DNA of 64,000 bases from G963678255 sp963678255. Its GTDB lineage: Bacteria; Cloacimonadota; Cloacimonadia; Cloacimonadales; WRIO01. A program made the translations under genes and the position numbers. The stretch covers positions 62,001-126,000 of the forward strand of contig OY782778.1 in the NCBI GenBank assembly GCA_963678255.2. The letters run 5' to 3'. The notes under the pieces are model-generated. The model saw only the letters and a program-made list of their open reading frames with translations, was not told the DNA's origin and made no database searches. This document shows, one piece after another, positions 46,687 to 56,182 of this stretch (positions within the stretch are counted from its first letter, which is position 1; every line of letters begins with the position of its first letter).

Positions 46687-47481
46687 ATGAATTTTACATT
46701 AGGTGTCTGCCAATTTAAACCAATCTTAAAAAATGTTAAAGTCAATCTTAATAAAATGGTTAGCATGGTTGATCATGTGAATGCTGATCTGATTGTATTC
46801 CCAGAATTAGCGACTTCTGGCTATGTTTTTCAGAATCGCGATGAGGTTTTATCTGTTGCTGAATCATTTGATAGAGGTATCACTTCAAAGGTTTTTCGTG
46901 ATTTAGCAATAAAAAACAATTGCGCCTATGTCATTGGCTTCCCTGAAAATGATAATGGTATCTTATACAATTCATCCATGTTAATCAATCCAAATGGCAC
47001 GACCCATCTCTATCGAAAAATTCATCTCTTTGCAGAAGAAAAAAGATGGTTTGAATCAGGAAACTTAGGATTTCCTGTTGTTGAAACAAAAAATAAAGTA
47101 ATAATTGGATTAATGATTTGTTTTGATTGGATTTTTCCAGAATCTGCAAGGACTCTTATGAAAAAAGGAGCTCATATTATTGCCCATTCTTCAAATCTTG
47201 TTATGCCCTGGTGCCAACAGGCTATGATCACTAGAAGCATTGAAAATAGGGTCTTTATTGCTACGGCAAATAGAGTTGGTAAAGAAATTAATGGTGATAA
47301 GGAATTATTTTTTACGGGGAAAAGTCAATTGACCAATGTTGATGGATCTATACTCTTCAAACTTGATGATGATGAAGAATGTGTTAAACTACACACCATC
47401 GACCCTTTACTATCTGAAAATAAACAAATTAACCCATGGAATAATATTAAAGAAGATCAGAAACCTGATTATTACTTGTAG
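46687..47481 (+). CDS. Carbon-nitrogen hydrolase (nitrilase superfamily)
   Basis: 264 residues from the ATG at 46687; AAAGGGAG lies directly before, which excludes the GTG at 46681. The Glu-Lys-Cys triad is visible: FPELATSGY (Glu), LYRKIHLF (Lys) and GLMICFDWIFPESAR (Cys). NRVFIATANRVGKE is also typical. It is closest in outline to the aliphatic amidase / omega-amidase / N-carbamoyl-putrescine amidohydrolase group, releasing ammonia from an amide. The exact substrate is unknown, although a role in nitrogen salvage would fit amino-acid fermentation. Divergent from the yibQ-like operon. Confidence 0.88.
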   Translation: MNFTLGVCQFKPILKNVKVNLNKMVSMVDHVNADLIVFPELATSGYVFQNRDEVLSVAESFDRGITSKVFRDLAIKNNCAYVIGFPENDNGILYNSSMLINPNGTTHLYRKIHLFAEEKRWFESGNLGFPVVETKNKVIIGLMICFDWIFPESARTLMKKGAHIIAHSSNLVMPWCQQAMITRSIENRVFIATANRVGKEINGDKELFFTGKSQLTNVDGSILFKLDDDEECVKLHTIDPLLSENKQINPWNNIKEDQKPDYYL

Positions 47482-47488
47482 ATAGTAT

Positions 47489-47516
47489 TCTCTTTATCCA
47501 AATAAAGGGATTTTTT
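47489..47516 (+). terminator. Terminator overlapping the 3' end of comB
   Basis: TCTCTTTAT-CCAA-ATAAAGGGA followed by six T bases. The hairpin starts before and runs into the last codons of the convergent comB gene (stop at 47494-47496). Confidence 0.8.
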
Positions 47517-48195
47517 CTAATGTACAACTACTTTTTGTTAATGGAATCGCCTTTAAAACAAATGAAAAATAATTAAAATTCATACACAATTCCAAATCTC
47601 CTGCTTTCCAACGACCTTCAGAAACATATTCGTCCGTTAATGTCTGATATTTATGATAAATTGGAATTTCAAAGGTCTTATTGCATACAACTTCATTCTT
47701 TAATAACTTTGAAATATATTCTGCACACAAACTGTCTTCTATTGAAGATTCTTCCCCACTTACACCCATAGCTAATAAAGTAACGAATTCAGGTTGAATT
47801 CTCTTTATAAAATGAACTATTGCAGTAGCATTAACAAAACTCCCTGTAATCACCTGATCAGATACTTTTAATGCTTCAATTAATCCTTTAGTCCCAGCAC
47901 TGCTTGTATGAATCACAGTTTTATCAAAACAATTTGCATGTAAAATTTCTATAGGTGAATTACCAAAGTCAAAACCAGTTTGTTTAAACCCGTCTCTCTC
48001 TCCCATTAAAACATAAGATGGATTTGCACTTTTAAGTTGATAGGCTTCATCTAAAGAATTCAAGGCAATGTACTTGCCTATCCCTCGATTATGAAGATAA
48101 CAAGCTGTTGTAAAAGCTCTGAATACATCAATGACAACAATTAAACCTCTGGCTTCATTTAAACTTTTTAAGCATTCTAATATTCTGATTTCCAT
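47494..48195 (-). CDS. comB: Probable 2-phosphosulfolactate phosphatase
   Basis: 233 residues. VVIDVFRAFTTA, MGERDGFKQTGFDFGNSPIEI and TSSAGTKGL are the signature segments of the ComB family, whose founding member removes phosphate from 2-phosphosulfolactate in coenzyme M synthesis. No other coenzyme M gene is near and such bacteria are not expected to make it; related bacterial proteins are often found alone, so the true substrate may differ (sulfolactate as a metabolite or osmolyte is one option). It lies 12 bases after a PAS sensor gene, presumably on the same message. Confidence 0.85.
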   Translation of the reverse strand: MEIRILECLKSLNEARGLIVVIDVFRAFTTACYLHNRGIGKYIALNSLDEAYQLKSANPSYVLMGERDGFKQTGFDFGNSPIEILHANCFDKTVIHTSSAGTKGLIEALKVSDQVITGSFVNATAIVHFIKRIQPEFVTLLAMGVSGEESSIEDSLCAEYISKLLKNEVVCNKTFEIPIYHKYQTLTDEYVSEGRWKAGDLELCMNFNYFSFVLKAIPLTKSSCTLEKIPLFG

Positions 48196-48207
48196 AATAC
48201 TTCTCTT

Positions 48208-50046
48208 TTAATATCTTTCTTTTAATTTATACACAACTATCACAAAATGCGTTTTACCCAATTTATCCTTGATCAATTGATAGTCAACATTTACTTTTAC
48301 AACATTTCCGTCTTTTGGCTTTTTGAGATTACAACTTAAATTGATATCAAATTCCTGATTAATTCTTATATTATGAAAAAACTGCTGAAGCTCAATCCTC
48401 TGATGATCTTCTGGTATAAAATCCCAAATTGTCTTTCCAACAAAGAGTTCTTTATTGCCAAAATATTGATAAAAAGTTAAGCTACTGTCTTTTATCTTTC
48501 CCATCGTATCTGCAATTTGAATCATGGAATTTGAATGAACCATTAAAAACTTATACATAGAACTGAATATCTCAAAATCTGACTCTAACTGGTTTAATTT
48601 ATCAATATCCTCAAAATACAAAGCATACTGAAAACGATCGGAAGCATGAAGTAAATACCCCGATAATCTCACTTGAATTTGCTTCTTTTTTTTACTAAAA
48701 ATTATAAAATTCTTTGTTAAAGGCTTGTCATCAATACCTTTTAAAAAATCATAAAACGGCTTAACATATAATTCAAAATCCTGATACAATATATCATTTG
48801 TTGAGACATGAAGTACATCCTCTGAATTATAACCTGTTAAATCTAAAAATGACTGATTTACATAGTTTATCTTTTTAGTGATTTTATCAATCAACACAAA
48901 AGCAAAAGGAGACAATGAATATAGGTTGATTATATCCTGATTCAAACTACGCACCCTGTATATATTCTCTCGATAACCGGATAATAACTCATTAGTTTTT
49001 TGAATTAAATACTTTATATGAGTTCCTCCAGTTTCTTTTAATAATGGTTGATAAATATTATTGTAATCATACTGTATAAAATTCTGTAAAAATATATCAT
49101 ATTTAAAAACAGTGGTAACAAAAATAAGAATAACAAAAATATCTATTATTAACATAAAGATTATTATAAATATAACAAAATTCAAATATTGAGAATAATC
49201 ACTTTTCAGTGCTTCATCTTTAATAATGTTTAAGCTTACAAACCATTTTGCATAAGGTACATACTGAACATCTCTTATTACTTCAAGCCCGTCAAAATCA
49301 GTCAATTCTCTTGTATTTAACAAATTCACTTTTGATACTTTCGTTAAAACATATTGACTTTTAGGATGATAAACAACTAATCCATCATTGTTATATAAAG
49401 TAAAATATGAATAATCTGAAAAATTAATACTGAGAGGTTGATTTAAAAAATTAGTCTTCGCTAAATCAATACTCCCCCCAAATATGGCAATTATTTTTCC
49501 ATATTTATTAAAAATAGGAGCTGTAAACATGATGCAAGGATGTGCATGATGAAGAGAAGATATATAGGGATCAGATATTAATGGTTTCCCAGATGATATT
49601 GTATCCTTAAAATATTGCCTGTGATTAAAACTCATCCCTGCTCTATTTGAATACTCGGGGTATTCTCCTAAAAGACTTCCATTTGCATCAAATAAATAAA
49701 TCCCATTATTAAAAATATTTACTAAATTCGAATAAGTATTAATATATTTATCAATGTATTTTTGATTATCTATCTCTTCAAAGTTTAAATTATTTGCTGA
49801 ATGAATAATAAATTTATGATAATATTGCAAAACATAATTCAGATTTAAGGCAATTGATATATTAAACTTTTGTTGCTTTTCATAATTACTCTTTGTGATT
49901 CTTGATGTGTAAACTGACTTCCCTATTGATAACAATAAAAATATGATGATTATGTTAAATATAAGTAAATAAGAATAAATAATTAATCGATTTCTCTTGA
50001 ATCTATCTTTAAAGATATCTTTACTAAATATTGTATAATTTCTCAT
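48208..50046 (-). CDS. Membrane sensor with Cache and two PAS domains, no output domain
   Basis: 612 residues, with AAGGA before the ATG. A membrane helix (about 22-42), an extracytoplasmic Cache domain (45-285; SDPYISSLHHAHPCIMFTAPI is typical of dCache), and a second helix (about 292-315) are followed by a PAS domain (about 375-485; FLDLTGYNSEDVL). A second PAS-like domain runs at about 495-610. The protein then stops: no histidine kinase, GGDEF, EAL, chemoreceptor or DNA-binding part follows. It may signal through a partner or be a scaffold. The next gene, comB, is 12 bases downstream, so a link to that metabolite is possible but unproven. Confidence 0.8.
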   Translation of the reverse strand: MRNYTIFSKDIFKDRFKRNRLIIYSYLLIFNIIIIFLLLSIGKSVYTSRITKSNYEKQQKFNISIALNLNYVLQYYHKFIIHSANNLNFEEIDNQKYIDKYINTYSNLVNIFNNGIYLFDANGSLLGEYPEYSNRAGMSFNHRQYFKDTISSGKPLISDPYISSLHHAHPCIMFTAPIFNKYGKIIAIFGGSIDLAKTNFLNQPLSINFSDYSYFTLYNNDGLVVYHPKSQYVLTKVSKVNLLNTRELTDFDGLEVIRDVQYVPYAKWFVSLNIIKDEALKSDYSQYLNFVIFIIIFMLIIDIFVILIFVTTVFKYDIFLQNFIQYDYNNIYQPLLKETGGTHIKYLIQKTNELLSGYRENIYRVRSLNQDIINLYSLSPFAFVLIDKITKKINYVNQSFLDLTGYNSEDVLHVSTNDILYQDFELYVKPFYDFLKGIDDKPLTKNFIIFSKKKKQIQVRLSGYLLHASDRFQYALYFEDIDKLNQLESDFEIFSSMYKFLMVHSNSMIQIADTMGKIKDSSLTFYQYFGNKELFVGKTIWDFIPEDHQRIELQQFFHNIRINQEFDINLSCNLKKPKDGNVVKVNVDYQLIKDKLGKTHFVIVVYKLKERY

Positions 50047-50069
50047 TTATTTTCCTTATCTTTTACTTA

Positions 50070-50097
50070 ATTATATATAATATGAAGTCTTTGTCAA
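50070..50097 (-). promoter_or_regulatory. Consensus promoter of the sensor-comB operon
   Basis: On the minus strand TTGACA (50097-50092), 16 bases, TATAAT (50075-50070): both boxes are perfect, 24 bases ahead of the start. Confidence 0.8.
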
Positions 50098-50228
50098 TAT
50101 AAAAATTGCTTTTCATATTGCTCTCACTAAATTTTGCTATTGTCTTAAATTAAAACCTTTAACTTGACATTTTGTGACTTACTATAAAGATGGCAGACAT
50201 TAATAAATAAATTATGATGAGGTGAATT

Positions 50229-50513
50229 ATGTACTTAGCTGAAGAACATCTTGAAAAAGCAAAAGAAATAGTTTTAAAAAACAAGAAAAAAAAATCATGT
50301 AATAAATGCTACGACCGCGGTTATATTGGAATTAGCCTGGAAAACACTTTAGTAATATGTACAAAATGTGTCGATGTTGATAAAGCAATGGAGGATTGGA
50401 AAGCTTATGTGAGCGAAGATCCAGAATTAAAAGCTGAATTCCATGAATTATTTGAAGAAGAAAATGCTGAACAAAATGATCAGGAAAATGATTCTGAAAA
50501 TAAGGAAGTCTAA
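50229..50513 (+). CDS. Small zinc-ribbon-like protein upstream of ileS
   Basis: 94 residues, with GAGGTG before the ATG. An N-terminal helix rich in Lys (AEEHLEKAKEI) leads to CNKCYDRGYIG...VICTKC, a pair of CxxC knuckles about 23 residues apart with a DnaJ-like CxxCxGxG flavour that probably holds zinc. A helix and a very acidic tail (EEENAEQNDQEND) follow. I do not recognise a named family. It is 14 bases ahead of ileS and surely on the same message, so a role in translation or RNA/protein binding is a reasonable guess only. Confidence 0.75.
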   Translation: MYLAEEHLEKAKEIVLKNKKKKSCNKCYDRGYIGISLENTLVICTKCVDVDKAMEDWKAYVSEDPELKAEFHELFEEENAEQNDQENDSENKEV

Positions 50514-50527
50514 CTGAAGGAGACCAA

Positions 50528-53500
50528 ATGAATAGAAATATTGATCTTAAAGAAAAACCATCAGATTTTGAAAAAAATATCCGTATAAATTGGGAAAATA
50601 ACTCTATAGCTGAAAAAAGTATCACAGAAAAGCACGGCTATCCAAAATTTGTCTTTTTTGAAGGTCCGCCTACCGCAAATGGAAAACCGGGCATTCATCA
50701 TGTACTCTCCAGAGCTATAAAAGATTCTGTCTGTAGATATAAAACCATGCAAGGATTTCAGGTTAAAAGAAAAGCCGGGTGGGACACTCATGGACTACCT
50801 GTTGAAATTGAAGTTTCAAAGAATATTGGTCTTACAAATAAAAAAGAAATTGAAGATTACGGTATTGATAAGTTTTGTTCTTCCTGTCGTGATTCTGTTT
50901 TTTCCTATGAAAAAGAATGGAAAAATATGACTAAAACAATGGGATACTGGGTTGATCTTGAAAATCCTTATATTACTTTGGATAATAAATATATTGAATC
51001 TGTTTGGTGGATACTAAATCAATTCTTCAAAAAAGATCTTATCTATAAAGGACACAAAATTGTTCCTTATTGTCCTAGTTGTGGGACACCTCTTTCCAGC
51101 CATGAAGTTGCTCAAGGCTATGAAGATGTAGAAGACCCTTCTATTTTTGTGAAATTTAAAGCCATTGATGAAGATAATACTTATTTCCTTGCTTGGACCA
51201 CTACTCCTTGGACTTTAATCTCAAACGTTGCTCTGGTTGTAAACCCCAACGATAAATATGTAAAGGTTTTACATCATAATGAAATTCTAATTCTTGCAAA
51301 AGCTCGTTTATCAGTTCTTGATGGCGAATATGAAATTCTGGAAGAATTCCCTGGTATTGATTTGGAATTCCAAAAGTATCAACAATTATTCGATTATATG
51401 GTAGCTGATAAAAATGCCTTCTATATTGCTTGTGGAGATTATGTCTCTATGGAAGATGGAACAGGTATTGTTCATACTGCTCCTGCCTTTGGTCAAGACG
51501 ATTACATGATTGGCGTAAAATATGATTTACCCTTTTTCCAACCTGTTGATGATGCTGGTAAATTTATGGAAATCGTTAAAGATTTTGCTGGTGTATTTGT
51601 AAAAGATGCAGATAAGAACATTATTCGAGCTTTAAAAGATAAAGGTTTTCTATACAAAAGATCTCAAATTATTCATAGCTATCCTTTCTGCTGGCGCTGT
51701 AAAAGTCCTTTAATCTACTATGCACGTTCAACTTGGTTTATTAGAACCAGCCAGTATAAAAATCAATTATTATTTAACAATAACAGTGTAAACTGGTATC
51801 CTGGATTTGTTGGTGAAAAACGATTCGGAGAATGGTTGGAAAACAATGTTGATTGGGCTCTTTCTCGTGATAGATATTGGGGAACCCCTTTAAATATCTG
51901 GAAATGCGATGATTGCCAAGAACTCATTTCTGTCGGTTCTATAGAAGAATTAAGGAAAATTGGTTTGATGGAAGATGGTTCTCCAGTCCCTGAAAACATT
52001 GAATTACATCGTCCTTATATTGATAAAGTAGGTATCGCCTGCCCAAAATGCTCTAAAAATATGAAAAGAACACCTGAAGTTATTGACTGTTGGTTTGACA
52101 GTGGATCCATGCCTTTTGCTCAATGGCATTATCCCTTTGAAAATGAAGAGATTTTTGATAAAGAGCTTTTCCCGGCGGATTTCATATGCGAAGGGATTGA
52201 TCAAACAAGAGGTTGGTTCTATACTTTATTAGCGATTTCAACTATCTTAAAAGATGTTGCTCCTTTTAAAAATGTACTTGTGAATGATTTAATTCTAGAT
52301 AAAAGCGGACAAAAAATGTCCAAAACAAAAGGCAACTCCGTCGATCCTATGGGAATTATGGAAAAATTCGGTGCAGACGCCGTTCGTTGGTATCTCTTAC
52401 ATGTTAGCCCTCCATGGACTCCTACTAAATTTGATATTAAAGGCGTTGAAGAAATCTATAGTAAATTTATTGGAACTCTAAAAAATGTTTACTCTTTTTA
52501 TGTGACTTATGCTGATATTGATAAATTTAAACCAGAGGATCATATAAATCATACTCAAAGAGAATCTGAACTTGATCATTGGATTCTTTCTAGATTTAAT
52601 ACTTTAACTGCTTATGTTGTTGAGAATAATGATAAATATGATTTTACTCGGAGTCTTAGAGCTATTCAAAAATTTGTAGTTGATGACCTCAGCAATTGGT
52701 ATGTCAGAAGATCAAGAAGGCGTTATTGGGCTTTAACCTTGACTAATGACAAAATCGAGGCTTATTTGACTCTTAATAATCTTCTTATCGATCTTTCTAA
52801 ACTAATTGCTCCTTTTGCTCCTTATGTTTCTGATGCTGTTTTTTGTGGATTAACTGGAAAAGAATCCGTTCATCTTACTGATTATCCGACTTCTAATCCA
52901 GATTTAATTAACCCTGAATTAGAGAAAGAAATGCAAAAAATTATTGAATTAGTCACTATGGGAAGAGCTGCCAGAAATCAGGCTCAAATTAAGGTCAGAC
53001 AACCTTTGCAAGCGCTTTATTTACCTGAAAAATATACCGATATTATTAATAGAATGGAAGATCTCATTAAAGAAGAAATCAATGTAAAAGAATTAATCCT
53101 TATCTCTGATAATAACGAGTTGATCCAATGGCAAGCAAAACTTAATTTTAAAACAGCAGGTCCTAAATTCGGAAAAGATGTTCAAATTCTTTCTAAAACT
53201 CTTGAAACTTCCTCATTAAAAGATATTCTCTCAGCTTTTGATCAAGATAAATTTTATCTCGTTGAACTAAATAATCAGAAATTTGAAATCGCCTCTGATG
53301 ATATTATGATCTCAATTAAACCTAATGACGGCTTTGCTTTTGAAAATAATAAAAATGATTTCGTGGCTCTCGATACTAAATTATCGGACATTCTTATTCT
53401 GGAAGGTCATGCTCGTGAAATTGTCAATAAAATTCAATTCACGAGAAAAGAGATGAATTACGATATTATGGATAAAATTAAAGTAACTTACTTTGCAGAT

Positions 53501-53653
53501 GAGACAGTTCAAAATGCTCTTAATTTCCATAAAGAATATATTTGTAATGAAACTTTGACCGATGAGATTGTTCTTTTGGATTCATTAAATGATAGTTTAA
53601 CCGAATGGGATATTAATGGATTATTAATTAATTTTAAAATTGAAAAAATCTAA
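50528..53653 (+). CDS. ileS: Isoleucine--tRNA ligase
   Basis: 1041 residues, with GAAGGAG before the ATG. PGIHHVLSRAIKD (the HIGH-type motif), KAGWDTHGLPVE, the CP1 editing domain with TTPWTLISNVAL and GTGIVHTAPAFGQDDY, DCWFDSGSMPFAQ, and KMSKTKGNSVDP (the KMSKS loop) identify a class I isoleucyl-tRNA synthetase. Length and the KMSKTKGN form fit the longer, type-2 (eukaryote/archaea-like) branch, which often goes with natural mupirocin resistance; that branch call is by eye. It charges tRNA-Ile in the cytoplasm and clears mischarged valine. No T-box leader is seen in front of the operon. Confidence 0.97.
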   Translation: MNRNIDLKEKPSDFEKNIRINWENNSIAEKSITEKHGYPKFVFFEGPPTANGKPGIHHVLSRAIKDSVCRYKTMQGFQVKRKAGWDTHGLPVEIEVSKNIGLTNKKEIEDYGIDKFCSSCRDSVFSYEKEWKNMTKTMGYWVDLENPYITLDNKYIESVWWILNQFFKKDLIYKGHKIVPYCPSCGTPLSSHEVAQGYEDVEDPSIFVKFKAIDEDNTYFLAWTTTPWTLISNVALVVNPNDKYVKVLHHNEILILAKARLSVLDGEYEILEEFPGIDLEFQKYQQLFDYMVADKNAFYIACGDYVSMEDGTGIVHTAPAFGQDDYMIGVKYDLPFFQPVDDAGKFMEIVKDFAGVFVKDADKNIIRALKDKGFLYKRSQIIHSYPFCWRCKSPLIYYARSTWFIRTSQYKNQLLFNNNSVNWYPGFVGEKRFGEWLENNVDWALSRDRYWGTPLNIWKCDDCQELISVGSIEELRKIGLMEDGSPVPENIELHRPYIDKVGIACPKCSKNMKRTPEVIDCWFDSGSMPFAQWHYPFENEEIFDKELFPADFICEGIDQTRGWFYTLLAISTILKDVAPFKNVLVNDLILDKSGQKMSKTKGNSVDPMGIMEKFGADAVRWYLLHVSPPWTPTKFDIKGVEEIYSKFIGTLKNVYSFYVTYADIDKFKPEDHINHTQRESELDHWILSRFNTLTAYVVENNDKYDFTRSLRAIQKFVVDDLSNWYVRRSRRRYWALTLTNDKIEAYLTLNNLLIDLSKLIAPFAPYVSDAVFCGLTGKESVHLTDYPTSNPDLINPELEKEMQKIIELVTMGRAARNQAQIKVRQPLQALYLPEKYTDIINRMEDLIKEEINVKELILISDNNELIQWQAKLNFKTAGPKFGKDVQILSKTLETSSLKDILSAFDQDKFYLVELNNQKFEIASDDIMISIKPNDGFAFENNKNDFVALDTKLSDILILEGHAREIVNKIQFTRKEMNYDIMDKIKVTYFADETVQNALNFHKEYICNETLTDEIVLLDSLNDSLTEWDINGLLINFKIEKI

Positions 53654-53675
53654 TAACTTCCTTTTTTCTAATATT

Positions 53676-53703
53676 GGCGTGTTTAATAACACGCCTTTTT
53701 TTT
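53676..53703 (+). terminator. Terminator of ileS
   Basis: GGCGTGTT-TAAT-AACACGCC followed by nine T bases. After it, 53704-53936 is plain AT-rich sequence in which I see nothing. Confidence 0.93.
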
Positions 53704-53936
53704 TAAATATTCATCTGTTAACAAATTATTTTTCTTGATAACTTCTTTTACATTTCTATTTCTTTAGTCTTAAAAAACAAATAATTATTACTAATAAATT
53801 CCTCCATTTTCGAGAAATCCGCTTTATATCTGTATATCTCTATCTTAACACATTTGTTTTTTTTACTTTGCTTTATATCAAAACTGTCGCATTTGTTTAC
53901 ATATTCTTTTCATTTGTAAACCTGAAAAATATTATC

Positions 53937-53965
53937 TTGACATGTTTTTCTAAATGTTATTTAAT
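53937..53965 (+). promoter_or_regulatory. Possible promoter of the FN3/sorting-domain gene
   Basis: TTGACA at 53937-53942; the -10 is less clear (TTTAAT 17 bases on, or TATTTA 15 bases on). Confidence 0.4.
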
Positions 53966-53994
53966 TGATGCAAATTGGGACTTTAGGAGGAAAA

Positions 53995-56094
53995 ATGAAT
54001 TTGATAAAATTCAGATTTTGTATTGTTATGTTATTTTTTTGTTTTTTCAGTTATATCTCTGCCATTAACGAATCTTCTGCTAACATCAATGGGATCAATT
54101 CACCCAAAATATTACCCAATAACCCACCACAGAATCTTTCTGCCTATGACACAGGAAGAAAAGTCATTCTCCTCTGGGATGCTCCCACAGCTTCTTATTT
54201 ACAAAACTCAAATAACGGTTTATCTCTGTATAACCGCCATGGTTTTCAAAATAATCGTAACTTGCTTTCCTATAACGTTTATAAAAATGATGAACTTTTA
54301 GCTACTATCCCTGTGGGCACTTTAACTTATTCAGATTTTAATGTTCTTTATGGCATTCAACAATATAAAGTAACCGCTCTCTATTCTGAAGGCGAATCCG
54401 TACCATCTAATATTTATGAAATTGAGATAGGCAATCCAAACCTTTTTCCTCCTACTGATTTACGATTACATGCATCAGGAAGCCATCTTTCCCTAAATTG
54501 GAAAGAACCTTTACCATATCGCTTATTGTATTGGGGAAATGGCATTTATGACAGTCCTGTTGGGGCAGATTCTCCTCTTCAGATTACTATTGCTGTTCGT
54601 TTTACCCCTCAACAACTTATTACTGCCGGTATCGCTGGAAGATTTATAAAAAATGTTAGATTTAGAACTGGTAATACCATTTCTACTTATGCTATAAAAA
54701 TTTGGAAAGGTGGAAGTGCAACATTAGATCCGGGTACTTTAGTCCTTACAAACCCTGTTGAAAATGCCTTAATTAACAATTGGAATGATGTCGCTTTATC
54801 TGATTCTATTGAAGTCCCTGATAATCAAGAACTCTGGATAGGTGTAGAAGCAAATTCTACCTCTGGTAATCCAGTTTGTTTTGACGGAACAACCTATGTG
54901 AACAATTTCGGCAATCTTCTTTTTATAAATAATGAGTGGACTACTGCTTTTGCTAATAATCCCCTACTTATTAATAATTGGCTCATACAGGCTTACATCG
55001 ATATGCATGTCTATCCTGCTCAAGAATCAACCACTGTTATTGCTCAAAACTGTACAGATAACTTTCCTATCCCTACTCTTACTTATGATAATGACAGAAA
55101 CCCCTTAGGATATAATATCTATCGTAATGACCAATTGATTACACAAACTAGTATTCCTTTTGAAACTACAAACTATTTTGACCCAAACCTCCAAGATGGC
55201 TTTTATACATACAAAGTAAAAGCAGCTTACCCATCAGGTGAATCTATTGTTGTAAAAGACACAATTTCTATTGCTTCTCTTACTATTGCAAATTACCCTT
55301 GGTCTGAAGGATTTGAATCTGATTTCCCTGGAAATACTTGGACTTTTTATGATCGAAATAATGATTTTGATTCGTGGACTCCTTTTGAGTCAACCGCTTA
55401 TGCTCATTCGGGAATCTTTTGTCTAACCTCAACTTCAAATAATCCAGAAATTGAAAACTTTTCTCCAGACGACTGGTTGATTTCTCCCAGACTTATCTTG
55501 CCTTCGATCCAACCAGATCAACACCTTCAACTTACCTACTGGGTCACAGGTTCTCACCCTATTCTATTTAATGAGCATTATGCCCTATATATCTCGACTA
55601 ATGGTTCATTACCTGAAAACTTCTCAACATCTCTTATTGAGGAAACTCTTACCTCAAATCTTTGGACTCAAAAATCTATAATTCTGGATCAATATGCTGG
55701 GCAAACTGTCTATTTTGGATTCCATCACTTTAACGTTATCAATCAAATGATGATTCGCTTGGATGATATAAAGGTACAATTTGCTTCGGCAAATAATGAT
55801 CTTCCTGTTATTATCAACACAACCAGATTAGGGAAAAATTATCCAAATCCTTTTAACCCTGAGACATCAATTGAATTTTATCTTTCAAATTCTGAAACAG
55901 TAAAACTTGATATTTATAATGCAAAAGGTCAATTAGTAAAATCTTTAATTAATAGTAATTTAGATGCAGGGAAGCATAATATTATCTGGGATGGTAAAGA
56001 TAATAACGATCAAAATGTAGGTTCTGGAATTTATTTTTATAAAATGACTGCAAAGAACTATTCTTCCATGAATAAAATGTTATTAGTAAAATAA
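53995..56094 (+). CDS. Large secreted fibronectin-III / beta-sandwich protein with sorting domain
   Basis: 699 residues from the ATG at 53995, which has TTAGGAGG before it; a TTG at 53965 lies ahead of that site. Signal peptide 1-21. Fibronectin-III-like strands are at about 40-145 and 335-420 (PQNLSAYDTGRKVILLWDAP; YNVYKNDELL). Between them is a module starting LLYWGNGIYDSPVG, and at about 425-600 a choice-of-anchor J-like sandwich (DDWLISPRLILPS, IRLDDIKVQF). The last 85 residues are a full sorting domain (NYPNPFNPETS, IYNAKGQLV, SGIYFYK, KMLLVK). No catalytic motif is visible; probably a surface or extracellular binding protein. Alone between two terminators. Confidence 0.85.
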   Translation: MNLIKFRFCIVMLFFCFFSYISAINESSANINGINSPKILPNNPPQNLSAYDTGRKVILLWDAPTASYLQNSNNGLSLYNRHGFQNNRNLLSYNVYKNDELLATIPVGTLTYSDFNVLYGIQQYKVTALYSEGESVPSNIYEIEIGNPNLFPPTDLRLHASGSHLSLNWKEPLPYRLLYWGNGIYDSPVGADSPLQITIAVRFTPQQLITAGIAGRFIKNVRFRTGNTISTYAIKIWKGGSATLDPGTLVLTNPVENALINNWNDVALSDSIEVPDNQELWIGVEANSTSGNPVCFDGTTYVNNFGNLLFINNEWTTAFANNPLLINNWLIQAYIDMHVYPAQESTTVIAQNCTDNFPIPTLTYDNDRNPLGYNIYRNDQLITQTSIPFETTNYFDPNLQDGFYTYKVKAAYPSGESIVVKDTISIASLTIANYPWSEGFESDFPGNTWTFYDRNNDFDSWTPFESTAYAHSGIFCLTSTSNNPEIENFSPDDWLISPRLILPSIQPDQHLQLTYWVTGSHPILFNEHYALYISTNGSLPENFSTSLIEETLTSNLWTQKSIILDQYAGQTVYFGFHHFNVINQMMIRLDDIKVQFASANNDLPVIINTTRLGKNYPNPFNPETSIEFYLSNSETVKLDIYNAKGQLVKSLINSNLDAGKHNIIWDGKDNNDQNVGSGIYFYKMTAKNYSSMNKMLLVK

Positions 56095-56100
56095 TTAGAA

Positions 56101-56162
56101 GAGGGGATGTCCCCCAACATCCCCTCTTAGACCTTATACCATACATCCTACTTATGGTATAA
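56101..56162 (+). terminator. Two strong hairpins after the secreted gene
   Basis: GAGGGGATGT/ACATCCCCTC (56101-56126) and TTATACCATA/TATGGTATAA (56134-56162), each a perfect 10-bp stem. They come before a third, T-tailed hairpin and may protect the message end. Confidence 0.7.
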
Positions 56163-56182
56163 AACCTCCTAACCCTAAACCC

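Noticed and set aside
50100..50228. T-box or other riboswitch ahead of the ileS operon
   Set aside because: The leader is under 130 bases, AT-rich, and shows no T-box sequence or terminator hairpin.
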